Shown: in pieces, positions 44,592 to 57,624 of the stretch | How positions within the stretch are numbered: position 1 is the first letter of the stretch | Layout: every line of letters starts with the position of its first letter | Assembly: GCA_022457065.1 (NCBI GenBank) | Contig: JAJGBQ010000003.1 | Location: 2,108,001-2,172,000, forward strand | Length of the DNA: 64,000 nucleotides | Source of the DNA: Curvularia sp. ZM96 | Taxonomy: Eukaryota; Ascomycota; Dothideomycetes; Pleosporales; Pleosporaceae | Direction of reading: 5' to 3' | Translations under genes and position numbers: made by a program | The notes under the pieces: generated by a model | Databases searched by the model: none | Told to the model about the DNA's origin: nothing | The model's input: only the letters and a program-made list of their open reading frames with translations

Positions 44592-45927
44592 GGTGACGGT
44601 GGTGTGGGGGACGTGTGGATGAGATTGTTACTGGTGGTGCAACGTGCGGACGGACAAGGTCGGGTCGGATATGTTGACGAGGGCCGAAAGAGACATGCGC
44701 AACTGCAGGCTCTAGAGTTCGTAGTAGTGTGGGTGGGTGCGACGCAAGGTCAGGAGGGGCAATCGATTAGCCGTTGGTCTGATGTATGATACTGCTTGGT
44801 ATCCGCATACAGCGAAATTTTTGCAGTTTGGGGGGAGGTTCGACTCGGAAGGCGTAGCGTTGGCGCGAATACATATACTCCTGTGTTCGCTGGCAACTCT
44901 GAGGTGCGGGTTATGCTGGAGGCCGGAAGGCGTGTAAGGTGGCGGTTAGGGCAAGTCGCGGGTAAGCGACAAGCAGTAGGGTAGGCGAGTTGGCGCGGGA
45001 GTGTTGCTCTCGTTGCCAGTGGTGAGTCACTGGAGTGGATGGGAGTGCTGATGGATTTTGTGCGGGTGCAGTGGTTGAGTGTGCGTGTGGGAGCGAGTCG
45101 TGGGTGGTGGACGGAAGTTATATGGGACGGCGGAGTTTAGTTTTTCGACTTTGCCGAGCCACACTAGCACAAACAGTCCTACCAAACCGCCCACATCAAC
45201 CCCACCCGCTGCTCCCAGCGTCAAGACTGCAGCATATTTTTTTCTGTGCCTTCACGTGGTGGCGGGGCGTGCATTTCCCAAATGAGACATGTTTGTGGCC
45301 ACATCAACACGACCCGTCACTCTACGTTGGTACGCGGACGAGCAGCCGACAATGAGCCGCCTGGCCAAACATTATCTACCATCGGCCTAGGTATTGTTTC
45401 AGCAAGCCGCTGCATGAAGCCGGCCAACAAGGACAAAGAGGCATAGCTTGCCGCTCCAACAGTTTCCATCTCTGTGGAGCCTGTCTGATGACCGCCACCA
45501 TCAGCGGAAAACCACGGGCTCGCCAAAGTCATTTGCCTCACTGCGCAGTAGCACACGTTTCCAGACTGTGCGGCGTGTGGTCTCTAATAGTGTCAAACGG
45601 TTTCCAAACAGAATCAGGCGATACGTAAATCAGCATCACAGAGTTTTCCGACACTCGCTGCCAATCATCGTGAACATGTGGTTCTTGTAGCGAGGGGTAC
45701 CACGGTTGGCCCCGCACAGCAATCTGCATTGAACTGCGCAAATACACTAAATGCTTATGGGAAACGTGTCGTGAACTCATCTTTGCTTCTTTCTCGGCCA
45801 ATCGAATTGCTTGGTCAGAAGTGTCTTGATTGCGTCATCTCCAATAGCGTCTTCCGACGCCTAGATCTTCCGTGCCTGGTGCCTGGGTTCAGATTTGTTT
45901 TTGAGTTCAGCAACGTAGGCGGAAAAG
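44592..45927. other. Intergenic region between divergent eIF5 and THI6
   Basis: Bidirectional upstream region of 1.3 kb. I looked for a TPP riboswitch ahead of THI6 (CTGAGA with the downstream partner element) and saw none. Frames at 45035-45801 are unsupported. Confidence 0.5.
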
Positions 45928-47592
45928 ATGGACAACTCCAAAGTGGACTACTCGCTGTACCTTGTAACAGACTCCACAGAGGCCATTCTGGGCTCGCGAG
46001 ATTTGATTGATGTTGTCGAACAGGCTTTAACCGGAGGTGTCACCGTCGTTCAATACAGAGACAAGACATCTGACACTGGCATCCTCATCTCGACAGCAAA
46101 AGCCCTGCACGAACGATGCAAAGCACACGGAATCCCCCTTCTCATCAATGACCGCGTCGACGTTGCGTTAGCCGTCGGTTGTGAAGGCGTGCATTTGGGT
46201 CAAGATGACATGAGCGTCGTCGAAGCCCGCCGTATCCTGGGCAAAGATAAAATCATCGGCGCAACAGTCTCTTCCATCGATGAAGCCCGAATTGCCATTG
46301 AGCGGGGCGCAGACTACTTGGGAATCGGCACTCTATACGCTACCAACACCAAAAAGAACACCAAAGAAATCATTGGCATTCCTGGCATCCGAAAGATATT
46401 GAGGTACCTTGACCAAGGGAACGATGCAGAGAAGAACGTCAAGACAGTGTGCATAGGCGGTATCAACGCCTCAAATGTACAGCGCGTAACCTATCAACTT
46501 CTCGCTCCAACACCTACCAATTCTAAACCAAAAGCCATTGACGGCGTCGCGGTTGTGTCAGCCATAGTTGGAGTATCTGACCCCAAAGCAGCCTCACAAA
46601 ATCTGTTGAAGCTTCTCAAGTCGCCACCCCCGTTCAAGCTCAGCTCAACCGAACCACACTTCTGGCTTGAGAAGAACGAAGATGAAGTCAACTCTATCAT
46701 ATCCAACACCGTAAAATGCACAAAAAGAGTCAAGGAACTGGGTCCGCTATCACACAACATGACCAACCTCGTAGTCCAAAACTTCGCCGCCAATGTCGCA
46801 CTTTGCATCGGCGCCTCCCCCATCATGGCAAACTACGGCGAAGAAGCATCCGACCTATCACAACTCGGCGGCGCCCTTGTTGTAAACATGGGCACCGTTA
46901 CTCCAGACGGCCTACTCAACTACCAAAAAGCCATATCCGCCTACAACGCCGCTGGTGGGCCCATTATCTTCGACCCCGTAGGCGCAGGCGCAACCTCTGT
47001 TCGACGAGATGCACTCTCCACGCTCATGGGCAAAGGCTACTTTGACCTGATCAAGGGAAACGAAAAGGAGATCTTAGCTGTAGCGCGTGCATCCGGCTAC
47101 ACTATCACCGACACCTCGCAGCAGCGCGGCGTAGACAGCGGTGCCTCGCTCTACTCGCTCGAGCAAAAGGCATACTTGGTTTCGCACCTGGCTGCCCGCG
47201 AGCGCAACGTCGTGCTCATGACGGGCGCAACAGACGTCATCTCCGACGGCACACGTACATATGCCATTTCCAACGGCCACGAGTACCTCGGCCGCATCAC
47301 TGGCAGCGGATGTACGCTGGGCACTACGCTGTCGGCCTACCTCGCCGCTTGCCCTGCCGACAAGCTACTCGCTGCGGTAGCGGGCATCCTGCATTATGAG
47401 ATTGCAGCCGAAATAGCTGCCGAGCGCGACGACGTCAGGGGTCCGGGGACGTTTGTCCCGGCTTTTCTGGACGCGCTGTGGCTGGTGAGTGAGGACGTAG
47501 TGCAAGGAGCTGGGGAGGCACTGCTCAGGAAGAAGGTCAAGGTCGAGTGTCTGAAAGATATACCTGATGCGGGGTTGCTAAAGGACCTGTGA
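45928..47592 (+). CDS. THI6: Bifunctional thiamine-phosphate pyrophosphorylase / hydroxyethylthiazole kinase (THI6)
   Basis: Joins the pyrimidine and thiazole halves of thiamine and salvages the thiazole. Single exon, 554 residues, the usual fungal fusion. Residues 1 to about 225 are a ThiE-type TIM barrel: YLVTDS, GGVTVVQYRDK, LLINDRVDVALAV, GVHLGQDDM and YLGIGTLYATNTKKNT. Residues about 250-540 are a ThiM-type kinase: SHNMTNLVVQNFAANVAL, GASPIMANYGEEA, IIFDPVGAGATSVRRD, LIKGNEKEI and ITGSGCTLG, where the Cys is the usual active-site residue of ThiM. Both halves look intact. Cytosolic. Confidence 0.97.
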   Translation: MDNSKVDYSLYLVTDSTEAILGSRDLIDVVEQALTGGVTVVQYRDKTSDTGILISTAKALHERCKAHGIPLLINDRVDVALAVGCEGVHLGQDDMSVVEARRILGKDKIIGATVSSIDEARIAIERGADYLGIGTLYATNTKKNTKEIIGIPGIRKILRYLDQGNDAEKNVKTVCIGGINASNVQRVTYQLLAPTPTNSKPKAIDGVAVVSAIVGVSDPKAASQNLLKLLKSPPPFKLSSTEPHFWLEKNEDEVNSIISNTVKCTKRVKELGPLSHNMTNLVVQNFAANVALCIGASPIMANYGEEASDLSQLGGALVVNMGTVTPDGLLNYQKAISAYNAAGGPIIFDPVGAGATSVRRDALSTLMGKGYFDLIKGNEKEILAVARASGYTITDTSQQRGVDSGASLYSLEQKAYLVSHLAARERNVVLMTGATDVISDGTRTYAISNGHEYLGRITGSGCTLGTTLSAYLAACPADKLLAAVAGILHYEIAAEIAAERDDVRGPGTFVPAFLDALWLVSEDVVQGAGEALLRKKVKVECLKDIPDAGLLKDL

Positions 47593-47825
47593 TTTGGATG
47601 GGATATGTCTTTCTCATGGGATATGTAAATGTCTTTGGATAACTAGAGAAAAGAGAAAGGCGAATTACTTTTCCTTTTTAACCTATTTTCAGCATCAATA
47701 TGATAGAAATGAGAAATCAACGCCAAACACACTGCTTTCAAATCGAAAAGAATAACTACCCGCATCATGTTAACTTCATATACTTGTACATTTGACAACA
47801 TATATCCGCAGCTACTAATACTCGT

Positions 47826-47940
47826 CTACCTCGCCTTCCTATATCTCCCCTGACTCATCTCTGCTTTGAGCGCATCCTGCTGATCTGGCAAAGGCGCTCT
47901 CTTTCTAACCAGACTGTCGTTACTGCCTGACCCTTGCTGT

Positions 47941-47973
<33 letters not shown>

Positions 47974-49946
47974 GGCGGCTGTTGGACTGGAAGCTGGCCA
48001 GGCCATACTGGTGGCGGTGCAGCACTGCCCGGAGGCGGAGGTGGAGGAGGAGGGAAACCAGGGAAGTTAGGAGGCGGCATGCCATGTGGAAGAGGCGGCA
48101 TTCCAGGGGGCATTCCCTGGGGGAAACCGGGGAAATTGGGGGGTGGAGGGAACGGAGGAGGCACGGACCCGCCATTGGGTGGTGGGGGACCGTGGCCGTG
48201 GGGGATAGGAGGCGGAGGTAGAGAGCCTGAAGCAATGAGTTGAGCGATGCGTGAGGGGTCCATGCCGGAGAAGGGAGGAGGAATAGGTGCACCGCCAGTG
48301 TTTGGTTGGGGTGGGAAGGGCATTCCGGCTGGTGGAGGTGGAGGAGGGACGGCTTGCTGGTTCCCACCGCCGATACCTGGGAGAGCGCTTGAAGTGCCGT
48401 CTGGTGGAGCAGAGAGACCTGGGAGTGAGAGACCTGGTGGCAGGAAAGGTGCACCAACCATGTTCCTGGATGGTAGTTTCTGATCGACAAGACCCTCTGC
48501 TTCGTCTTCTGCTTCCTGCTCTTCCTCCTCCATTTTCTGGCGGCGGCCCTGGTTGCGGTCAAAGGTGCCTTGGGCTTCGGCCGCGGCTTGGCCAATGTGA
48601 TAACGGTCGTTGATGTAGTTTGTGTCGCCTGGCCGGGGACGTGTCCAGAAACGTGTGACGCGGTCATTGGAACCAGAAGCCAGAATGTGGCCAAGCGGGT
48701 GCCAGTCCATCGTCCAGACGGTAAAGTCGTGAGCGTACTGCAGGCTGTGTGCGGGGTATATGGTTTGCGAAGGGGCGTTTTGTGCGTCGGCAGCGTCGTA
48801 GGGGGATATTGACGGTGCAACACCAGGGGGTGGGTTCTGCTCGTCGAGGAGGTAATGGTGGATGCTGCCATCCACACCACCAGTAGAGAGCAGGTTCCTG
48901 TGCATTGGATGCCATGCCATGGTAATGATATCCTTTTCATGGCCCTTGAGCAAGAGGACATCGCGCATCATTCGGATATCAAAGATGCGGGCGGTATGAT
49001 CACGGGCGCACGTTGCTAGCATGTTTCCTTGGGTGGGCTCGAACATGGTTTTTGATATTGGGTTTTTATGTCCATGAAGTGTCGTCAGACAGCGACCTGT
49101 GCGCGGATCCCAGAACTTGACTTGGTGATCCTTTGACCCTGACACTAGCAGTCCCTTGTGCGGATGCCAGTCGACCGACTTGACTTCCCATCCATGTCCT
49201 GTTAGCGTCGACTCTTCTGTACTCGACGCAAAGTCCCAGATCTTCAGTGTCGTGTCGTCGGCGCATGTAACAAACTTGGAGTCTGTGGGAGCTATGGCGA
49301 GTCCTCGTACGGCCTCGGTATGCGCCTGTATCTCCTTGACGTTGTTGAAGTTGGTCTGCCAATACTTGACGACTCCGGTCTGGTCGGCAGAGAGCAGCCA
49401 GTCGTCGGTTGAGGTGTACTCGACGGCGCGAATGGCAGCCTCGTGGGCCTGCATAATGGTTTCAAAGTTGAAGCCCATGCCGTTCCATAGCGTGAATTCG
49501 CCGCTCGTGGAGCCCGTGAGCAGCCTCCGGCCTTCTGGTGTCCACTTGACTACGTTGATGGGATGCTTGACTTTGTTGAGGGACGAATGTACGGCTTTTG
49601 CAGGTATCGACTCTGCAGCGCTCGCGAGGCGGGCTGCGGGGGGCTGCATATCAACAATGTAGCTTGCACTGGGCCGCTCTACCTCAGGCCTGGGCATGTT
49701 CTTGTACCGCGGGCGGCGAGTGCGCATCCATTGCACCGTCGTCGAGCCATAGTCAGTGACGGCACCTGTGAGCTCCGGTCAGTTGCGCAGGTCAGGAAGC
49801 AAAGACAGCACAGATAACTGGGCGCATGAGCAGTAGACAGAATGCCGACGCGGCTAGTAGGCCAGGCATGAGTGGTAATAATACTTACGTTTCGGTCTGG
49901 GACGCAGGCCTCCTTCGAATTCCGGGCGGTGGTACTCGCGCTCCAT
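47826..49946 (-). CDS. PFS2: Cleavage and polyadenylation factor subunit Pfs2 (WD40), proline-rich tail
   Basis: WD40 scaffold of the mRNA 3'-end cleavage and polyadenylation complex (WDR33 in animals). Exon 1, 49946-49889, starts MEREYHRPEFEGG and splices across 123 nt to exon 2, 49765-47826; the join gives RAVTDYGSTTVQWMRTRRPR, the conserved lead into the propeller. Total 665 residues. Seven WD repeats follow, for example VKYWQTNFNNVKEIQAHTEAV, TLKIWDFASSTEESTLTGHGW, QVKFWDPRTGRCLTTLHGHK and RVTRFWTRPRPGD. From about residue 430 the protein becomes rich in Pro and Gly, with repeats such as GxPPPxFPGFP, and ends with a long Gln run and a basic tail. Nuclear. Confidence 0.95.
47934..47985 (-). 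repeat. Polyglutamine-coding triplet tract in PFS2
   Basis: Mixed CAG/CAA codons read on the minus strand encode an almost pure Gln run broken by one PP, just before the basic C-terminus. Such tracts vary in length between strains. Confidence 0.8.
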
Positions 49947-50571
49947 GCTGGCTGCTGTTGCCAAACACCTTGTTTAGATGAGGCGCATGAGAGACAGAGT
50001 CAAGGCGAAAGGCAGCGACAAGAGGCCGGAGCGATTGGCCGCGATGCGCAAGCTTGGTGTTGTCTGTAGGTATAGCGTACAATGGACTGAAAGCGCGTGC
50101 TTGGTCGCGTTGGACGTCGGCCGGGGATGCTCCTAGCGCGGGCGCCACACGTAGCCACAGCCAAGCCACACCTGAGCCGCAAGCACGTAAGCCACGCTCT
50201 CCACTCAGCCGCCAGCCGGCATCCAACGGCCTGGGCGCAGTCATGGGCGAGCTGCATCACCGTGCAGATCCCCGCTCAAGAAACTCCCAACAGAAATCCA
50301 AATGCTATCGCGCAGCAGCCCAGAAAGGCCAGACGCTCCAAGCAGTGAGCAATGCCGACATGGCCCGCCTGCTCAGCTACAAATTCACCTCTCTCGCCAC
50401 GGGCCACGGCCAAGCAGACGCCTTCCTTTCTTCCGCTTGCCGCACTCGTCCCTCAGCCCCGTTCGCCGTCACCCTGAGATTCCTATAATTACCGCCGCAT
50501 GAGCCATTGCGCTCTGGGCAGTCGTCGCCTTACGTTATATACCTCCCGCTCGCCTTGCACTCTCGCCTATC
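49947..50571. other. Divergent promoter region between PFS2 and DGAT1-like gene
   Basis: About 625 nt separating two divergent start codons. Frames at 49872-50502 overlap on both strands and have no domain. No clear TATA element seen. Confidence 0.45.
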
Positions 50572-52232
50572 ATGGCGACCATTACCGAAATGGCCTCTTC
50601 CTCTGCCATTGACCTCTCTGCTGGCTCCCATTCCACTCCCGCTCCCGTCAACCGCGGAAAGGAAGCCACCGCACCCACCACCAATGGCTCCACTACCCCA
50701 AACACCACCAGACTCGCTCGCGACACCAAATATCGCCATGTCTTTGCCACACACTCGCTCACACGCACTTCGTGCCTCAGCCACGATGCCGACAAGAGCC
50801 CTAGCTTCGTTGGCTTCAGGAATCTCATGATCTTGGTGCTCAGTACGCATCCCTCGCCGCTAACTTGAGATACGCGTATCGGCTAACAGGACCAGTCGTC
50901 TCCAACTTGCGCCTGATGATCGTGAACCTGCAAAAGGTACACCCCTCTGTCGTCTCGTTGCCTTCGCCGTACTAACATGAATAGTACGGCGTCCTCATAT
51001 GTCTCTCCTGCCACGACTATCGCCGCTCCGACGTCATTACAGGCCTGCTCTTGTACCTCCTTGTTCCTGCCCACCTGTTCGTCACCTACCTGATCGAACT
51101 TGCCGCCGCCTGGCAGGCTAATCGAGCCCATGCCCGCATTGCTCAGGAAAAGGACAATGATTCACCCGCCAAATACGCAGCCGCATTGCGTAGCTTCAAC
51201 TCTACCTGGTACTTGATTGCCTTCTTTCACAGCGTCAACGCCGTCGCAAACCTCTACATTGCCACAAAGTATGTCTACTACGACATCTACCACCCAGGAA
51301 TCGGTACACTATGCGAGATGCACGCCGTCATCGTCTTCTTGAAGTGTGCTTCATATGCGCTTACGAATCGCGATCTACGCCATGCCTATCTCCATCCAAA
51401 GCAAGCCGACCCGCTTCCTGAGCTATACAGCACATGTCCGTACCCGCAAAACATCAACATGAAGAACCTGTGCTACTTCTGGTGGGCGCCCACTCTTGTC
51501 TATCAACCCGTCTACCCCCGAACCGACAAGATCCGCTGGGGCTTTGTCTTCAAGCGATTGTTAGAGCTGGTCGGCCTCAGCATCGTCATCTGGATTGCCT
51601 CGGCCCAATATGCCGCTCCACTGCTGCAAAACTCCCTTGACAAGGTCCTCACGTTGAATCTCACCTCCATTGTCGAGCGCGTCATGAAGCTCTCCACCAT
51701 CTCCGTCTTTTGCTGGCTCTGCGGCTTCTTCGCTCTGTTCCAGTCGGCACTCAACGCCCTCGCCGAAGTAATGCGATTCGGTGATCGAGAGTTTTACGGC
51801 GACTGGTGGAATGTGTCATCCATTCGCACGTACTGGACAACCTGGAACAAGCCAGTGACCAATTTCATGCGTCGCCACATCTATTCTCCTTTGGTCGGTC
51901 GTGGGATCCCCCCTCCAGTGGCCCAGATTTTCGTCTTCTTTTTCTCTGGAGTACTGCATGAGCTACTCGTAGGAGTACCCACGCACAACATCATTGGCGT
52001 GGCATTTGCGGGCATGATGATCCAGATCCCACTCATTGTGCTCACCGACGTCATCCAGAAAATCAAGTGGATTCAGGGCCAAGTCGCAGGAAACATGATT
52101 TTCTGGGTCAGCTTCTGTCTGGTGGGTCAGCCGCTCGCGGCCCTGTTGTATTTCTTTGCATGGCAGGCCAAGTATGGAAGTGTGAGTCGGCAGGTCAGCG
52201 AGAGCCCGATCAACATGTTTTACCGGCGGTAG
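50572..52232 (+). CDS. Diacylglycerol O-acyltransferase 1-type MBOAT enzyme
   Basis: ER membrane acyltransferase making triacylglycerol, or sterol ester in close relatives. Exons 50572-50842, 50890-50936 and 50985-52232 (introns of 47 and 48 nt, the second with a CTAAC branch motif) give 521 residues. After a Ser/Thr-rich leader, GFRNLMILVL continuing to VSNLRLMIVNLQKYGVL matches the DGAT1/ACAT entry segment. The signature FYGDWWN is followed by RTYWTTWNKPVTNFMRRHIY, and the MBOAT histidine is in SGVLHELLVGVPTH. About nine hydrophobic segments are visible. The opening phrases favour DGAT1 over sterol acyltransferase. It converges with the THADA gene, the stops being about 170 nt apart. Confidence 0.9.
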
Positions 52233-52401
52233 CACCCTGTCTGTTTGATAATGAGATCGTCTTTCAAATACTTCTTTTCGGAGAGATGTTATATCGCTCT
52301 TTTTTGGCTTGCCAAATTAATAGACTGTTGACCAACGTTACCGTTAACTTTTCATTCTTCGTTCTATGTCTGCTCTAGCAAAGTGACTTGCATAACACAT
52401 C

Positions 52402-55400
52402 TCACAAACCCTCCATACTCGCCTTGACTCTGCTCAACATCCGCAAGACCTCTCTCTGCGCCACCTTTTCAACTTTCTCAACCCACAACCCATGAACACC
52501 CCTATCTTGCGCAACCTGCAAAAACTTGCCAAACGCAACCATCACATCCCCTCTTTCCTTTCCATCACCCCACCCCATGACCACTTCCGCTCCACAGAAT
52601 ACCCGCATCCCCAATGTAAACACTTCTGCCTTGGAGCTCCATCCCAACGCGCCATCCTCTTCGTCGCCGGCCGTCCGCGCAAGCACGTCCAAGCCATCAG
52701 CCACCCACTTTGCCAGCCCCGTTCTCAACGACGCATCGACACTCGAGCACGACACACGCAGCAACACGCGCGACCAGAGAACCGCGTCCAAGACATCGTC
52801 CTTGTACAGATTCTGTTTCTCTTGCGCAAACAATGCCGTGTCCTCCTGTCTTTCCTGCGCAAACGTTTGTACGAACGGTACGTGGAACAGGGGACTGCGG
52901 TCTAGCACTGGATTCGATAGACGGCGGAGTGCCTGGGTGGCCAAGTCAGCTGAGGCATCAAAAGCACGGCACAAAAAGAGTGCCAGGCGGTAGCTGCTCA
53001 GCAGAGGGACTGTGTCTTTGAACGATGGATAGCCCTGTGCACGAAGCAAGAAGCCTGTTGTTCGTGCGGCCACGTCTCGGATTTCGTCGTCGTCATCGTT
53101 TAGGAGGTCGTAGAGGACGAGGCTAAGACCTAGGATCACGGCACGGGTGGCGTTGGAAGAGGGGGGTGTGGTCAGGATGGAGCGCAGGGCGTGAAGGGAC
53201 TGTACAGCTGCGAAGCGCGTGTCAAAGGGGTTGGTGTCGATGATGGTCATGCGAAGGAGACGAATGTAGCGTACGATTGCGCTCAAAGTATTTTTGCGCT
53301 CGCTAGGTAGAGAGGCGTTTGCGTGGTCAAGAAAGAAGGCGAGTAAGTGCAGGCCACTTTGCGTGTTAGATGGTGGGGCTTCGAGGCACTGGGCTTCGAG
53401 TTTGGATAGTGTGAGCATGACATCGCTTTGCTTGAGGAGGGAGAAAAAGTCGCATCTTAGGGTGTCGTTGTTTGTGAGAGCGGTGGCTAGCACGGATTGC
53501 GCTGCTGAGATTACTTCTGCATCTGTGGCTTCGAGCACGACGCGGTGGATGTGTGATAGAACCAGAGCGAGCGGAATAGTCAGGTCGCTGCATGGGGCAG
53601 ATTGTAGTATGCTGTCTAGTGTTCGTAGAGCAGTCAAGCAGGTATCCGGATCTTGGGTTGCGAGGAGCATGAGAGCGTCGCCGATGCTTTGATACTCGTC
53701 TGAGACCATGACGCTGAGAGAGTCTTCTGGCATGATGACTCGATCGATGAAGAAGACCTGGGCCAAGGAACTCTGGAAAAGGTCGTCTCCGAAATGCTTA
53801 CTGGGACCAATGTTATACTCTGGCCCGACTGAGACGGACTCGGCGAGGTCAGTCCAGGCATTCAGTATCGAGACTGCATTTGCTTGACGGAGCATAGTCA
53901 TACCACACAAGCTGACTACGTCGAGGAAGGCTGCTCGAACAAAGGGGCAGTTATTTGAGGCGTACCACGCCGGCGCTTTTCTGCATATCTGCTGCATGAT
54001 GGTTGCGAAGCGATCTAGAGCTGTAGACGGTCAAGGTTGTTGTATGACACAGATAGAAGCGAGACTTACTAAGATGACTTGAGCTGCGAAGCACCTTCTT
54101 CAAAAGATATTTCATTACCAGAAGCGTTCCATGCTGTCCATTGCGGCTTGCAGGGACACTCTCCAGGACCAAGCAAAAAGTATCAAACGCTTCGTTCGAG
54201 GAGCACAACGAAACGTATGTTCTTGCCGCCATATCTCGCATGTGCCAATGTGGACTTGGTATCAACTTCTTGACTAATTCCTGCATCTTCGAAATATCGC
54301 CGGGTGGTTTTGCTTGGCGTAGAATCTGGAGTGCTGGAAAGACGCCTTCGGCGCCGTGAAGGTCAAGGGGCGAGCCGTTCGTCTCAGGTGTATCCATGAT
54401 TCTTTGGTTGTCATTCGGCTCGAGCAGGTCAAGCAAGATGGTGACAAGGCTGGGGTAATTATCGTAGGAAAAACGCGATGTTTTTGCTCGATCGCGCTCT
54501 TTCCAATCTTGAGCTTCGTCGCTGCCGAGAAGTCTCTCAATAAGGGCTTTGAATAGCATGAGAGCACAGTTGCGGAGAGGCCATCTGTGACAAACGTCAG
54601 TACGGAACTTAAGTAAAGATCAAGGCTCCCTACATGGGTGAATTGAGAGTTTTTGCGGCCAACTCGAGACCTTGACCAATGTAGGCTTCTGAAGCAACGC
54701 TGAGCTTGGAAGTTGTGAAGATTTCCTTGATGCAGTTGAGTGCATGTACTTGTGGGAGACGGCTCTCCTCGATGTTTGCACTCTTTGCTTCGACTAGTGT
54801 CTCTGCGGTAAGATCCTTCATGGCTCGAGGGAAAAGCTTGCCGCTTTCTTGTGGCTCTGCGGCTAACAGGGCTGACATGGCCGCGGGTATACCTGCAGAT
54901 CGTCGGGTGATGGCGTCTGACTTGGCTTGAATAGATCGCAGTGTCTCCTGATACCAGGCTTCTGGCAAGGCACGAATAGAAGGGATGTTCGAAGTTACGC
55001 AACGACGGCAGAAGACTGCAAAGGTTTGCGACACAGTCGAAAAAGCACCTCGGTGTCGTAGTTCCAACAGTTGGGTAAAGCATAGCCGCCCCAACTTTTC
55101 GAAAAGCTGCGGTGTCATCAAATCGCTTTCTGCATCACCTATGGGAGCTTTCGAGATGATGGTTCTAAGTAATACACTGAAAAATGTCAGCAGTATTTCC
55201 AAAGAAATTGAGAGATGCTTACCTTGCTTCCTTGAGCCCTCTCCATGAGTAGCTCAGGATCTCCTTGGTATCCAAGCTTCCTTCGTCTTCCAACTCCTCG
55301 GGAACATGGCCTTCTGGTGCATCTGCACACAGTACGTGGTAAACACAGGTCCACAAGCTCTCTATGTTCTCCACGATGTCGCTGTGTAGGTATTTCCACT

Positions 55401-57624
55401 TGGAAAATGCTTCTGGTGACATGTTTGACACGAGAGTATAGAAATCAGGTTGATCAACGACATATCGTAAAGCAGCGAAGATGCCATGCACAGGCCGCCC
55501 ATCAACAGCCTGTGAGAGATCCTCGTGCGCCACAGCCAACGTGCTTTTGAGCTGATGCTGGAGATGTTCGAAGATTTGCAGCTTAGTGGAGAAGTAAGAG
55601 GTACCTGGAGTGACTGCTGCATCTTCTGCAGAACTGAAAATCATCCCATAGGCTCGTGCAACACCATCCGCTTGATCGGCTCGTCCAGTTCTCAGCATGA
55701 TGGACTCAGCTCGCGCAATGAACGGAGGAATAGCTGACATCGTGAGCTCTCTGTCAGCCTTCGGCAAGGCTACTAAGCATAGCTGTAGAACTGACACAGC
55801 TGCATCACGAATGTCGTCGAATGGATCTAGTACCAGATCTAGGAGCGCCCGCACTAGTTTCTCGTTGCCAATCTGAACCCCATGGGCCCAGTTCAGCTGT
55901 CCTTGTGCTGATTTGGAAAGGCTCTCGAATGGCACACCGGGATCCAAGCCGGAGCGTAGCACGATAGTAAGAGATCGTAGTGCCGTGATGCGGCTCTGAT
56001 AGGGCGCAGTCGGGCGAAGTTCCCATTGGAGAAACCGTAGATACCAAACAAGGAATGAGAGTGACTCTAGAAGCGAATTTTGTTGTTTAATACCAGAAAC
56101 AGAGTGTTCATAATCGAATGCCGCCTTCGGGAAAGGTAGTCGTGCGTGGCCAACACCTCCGCTTTTAGACATGCCTTTTGACAGAGTAGCTGTACTTGCG
56201 CGTAGGCGATCAAAGAGCTTTTGTGTGTATCCGTACACCTCCCTTCGGAAATTTGCATCCGTATCCGCGTGTAGGTGCGCGAGATTAAGCTTTAGTGCTT
56301 GAAGCACACCGCCGCTGACCGCTCTCGTGACGGAGGTGGAGTAAACTGAGAGAAACATACCCGCAAGTCTGACCTCTGGCTCCGGATCAGACATCCACTT
56401 GCCGGCTATGCTGTCAGGCAGATAGACAGTACCATCACGGATATCTATACTGCTCTGTACTCTGTGATCTGAGGCAAGTAAGCACTCCATCTTAGCTGAG
56501 AGTATTAAGGATGCAGTTCCGCCCACTTACCAGTGTCTTTTAGAATTGTGAGCTCTTTTCCAGTTGCAATTGCTGCTAACAAGAACCTGAATTCCATGGC
56601 CCCGTCAAGTGATGATTCGCATTTGCTAGAATGCAATAACTCATCCGGTAATCCACCATCGTGCGGAACGTATAGTCCGAATCGCAGGTATGCTAAAAAT
56701 CGGGTGTATTCGGCAATATTGGGCAGGAAACAGTGAGGAAAAACATGGGTCTTGAATTCTTGTATCCGATCTGGCCACTCCTGTAGCGTCTCAACGACTG
56801 GATCTATCCATATTGGCACCTTTTTGTCGTCATCTTCCTCTTTCCAATAGTCTGGTGAGCGTCGAGCCTGTGTCAGGAAGTTCTTGATCAAATGACCTGC
56901 GGAAAGTGCGGTATCGTGATGGACGACCCACGCAAGGAATGACGAGAATACCTTTTGAGTGGTTACGACATTTCCAGTTGCGCTAGATGAGTGCTTCGAT
57001 TGTTTGCTGAAAAGGTCTACCAGTTCCGAAATTGTGACCACTTCTTTGAGCAAAAAGTGGGCGAGGCCTTGCAAAGCTGGCTTCACTTTCATCCGATCCT
57101 CACGCTCGCAGATGATGTCCAGAAAACTGACGGTGGCTTTCTCTCGAAGCTTAGTTGCGCGTACGCTTTGGTGTTTGGTAATGACGTTTGTGAGGACTAA
57201 AAGCATCTGCCGCATCGACTTGCCCTTTGTGTCGTGGGATCGCTGAAGGTAGATGTTGAAAGCCCTAAAGAAAATAGAGTCTTCCAAAATTTCGTCTCGC
57301 GCATACTGACACTTGGATGCTGCACAATGCTCAATAATCGCACATATGGCATTCGAAGCGGCTGCACGATGGTTGTTGTTCACATCTACCAAGTCTGCGG
57401 TTTCCAGAACCGGAGAAAGAATGTCATGCAGCTTTCTGATATGGCATCAGTCATGTTTGACAGCAAATAACACAAAGCTCACGGACTTTGCATGCTTACT
57501 TCACACCAGTATGAGACTCTTCCTCTTCGAAATTGGGTAGGACCTTGGCCACATTCTTCGCTAGATCTCTTAGTACCTTGTCAGGTACTGGTACCTCGGG
57601 GCTTTGAAGTGCCCCTTGTGCCAT
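52402..57624 (-). CDS. TRM732: THADA/Trm732-family protein (DUF2428), tRNA methylation partner
   Basis: Large HEAT-repeat protein; yeast Trm732 is the partner of Trm7 for 2'-O-methylation of tRNA position 32. Six exons (57624-57500, 57435-56531, 56468-55223, 55176-54634, 54584-54070, 54020-52402) give 1650 residues. The DUF2428 core includes SDPEPEVRLAGMFLSVYSTS upstream and the diagnostic WPLRNCALMLFKALIERLLG, placed across a splice junction at 54634/54584. Helical HEAT-like stretches run through the entire length. Every intron is 49-64 nt with GTAAG or GTAGG donors, and all phases agree. The start at 57624 gives MAQGALQSPEVPVPDKVLRD. Cytoplasmic; role inferred from the family. Confidence 0.88.

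Noticed and set aside
43596..44789. 397-residue + frame opposite eIF5
   Set aside because: Antisense shadow of eIF5, whose minus-strand translation has complete family motifs; the + frame is a repetitive Val/Leu-rich translation.
44832..44850. GGTTCGACTC on the + strand (possible tRNA T-arm)
   Set aside because: No matching stem or remaining tRNA arms around it.
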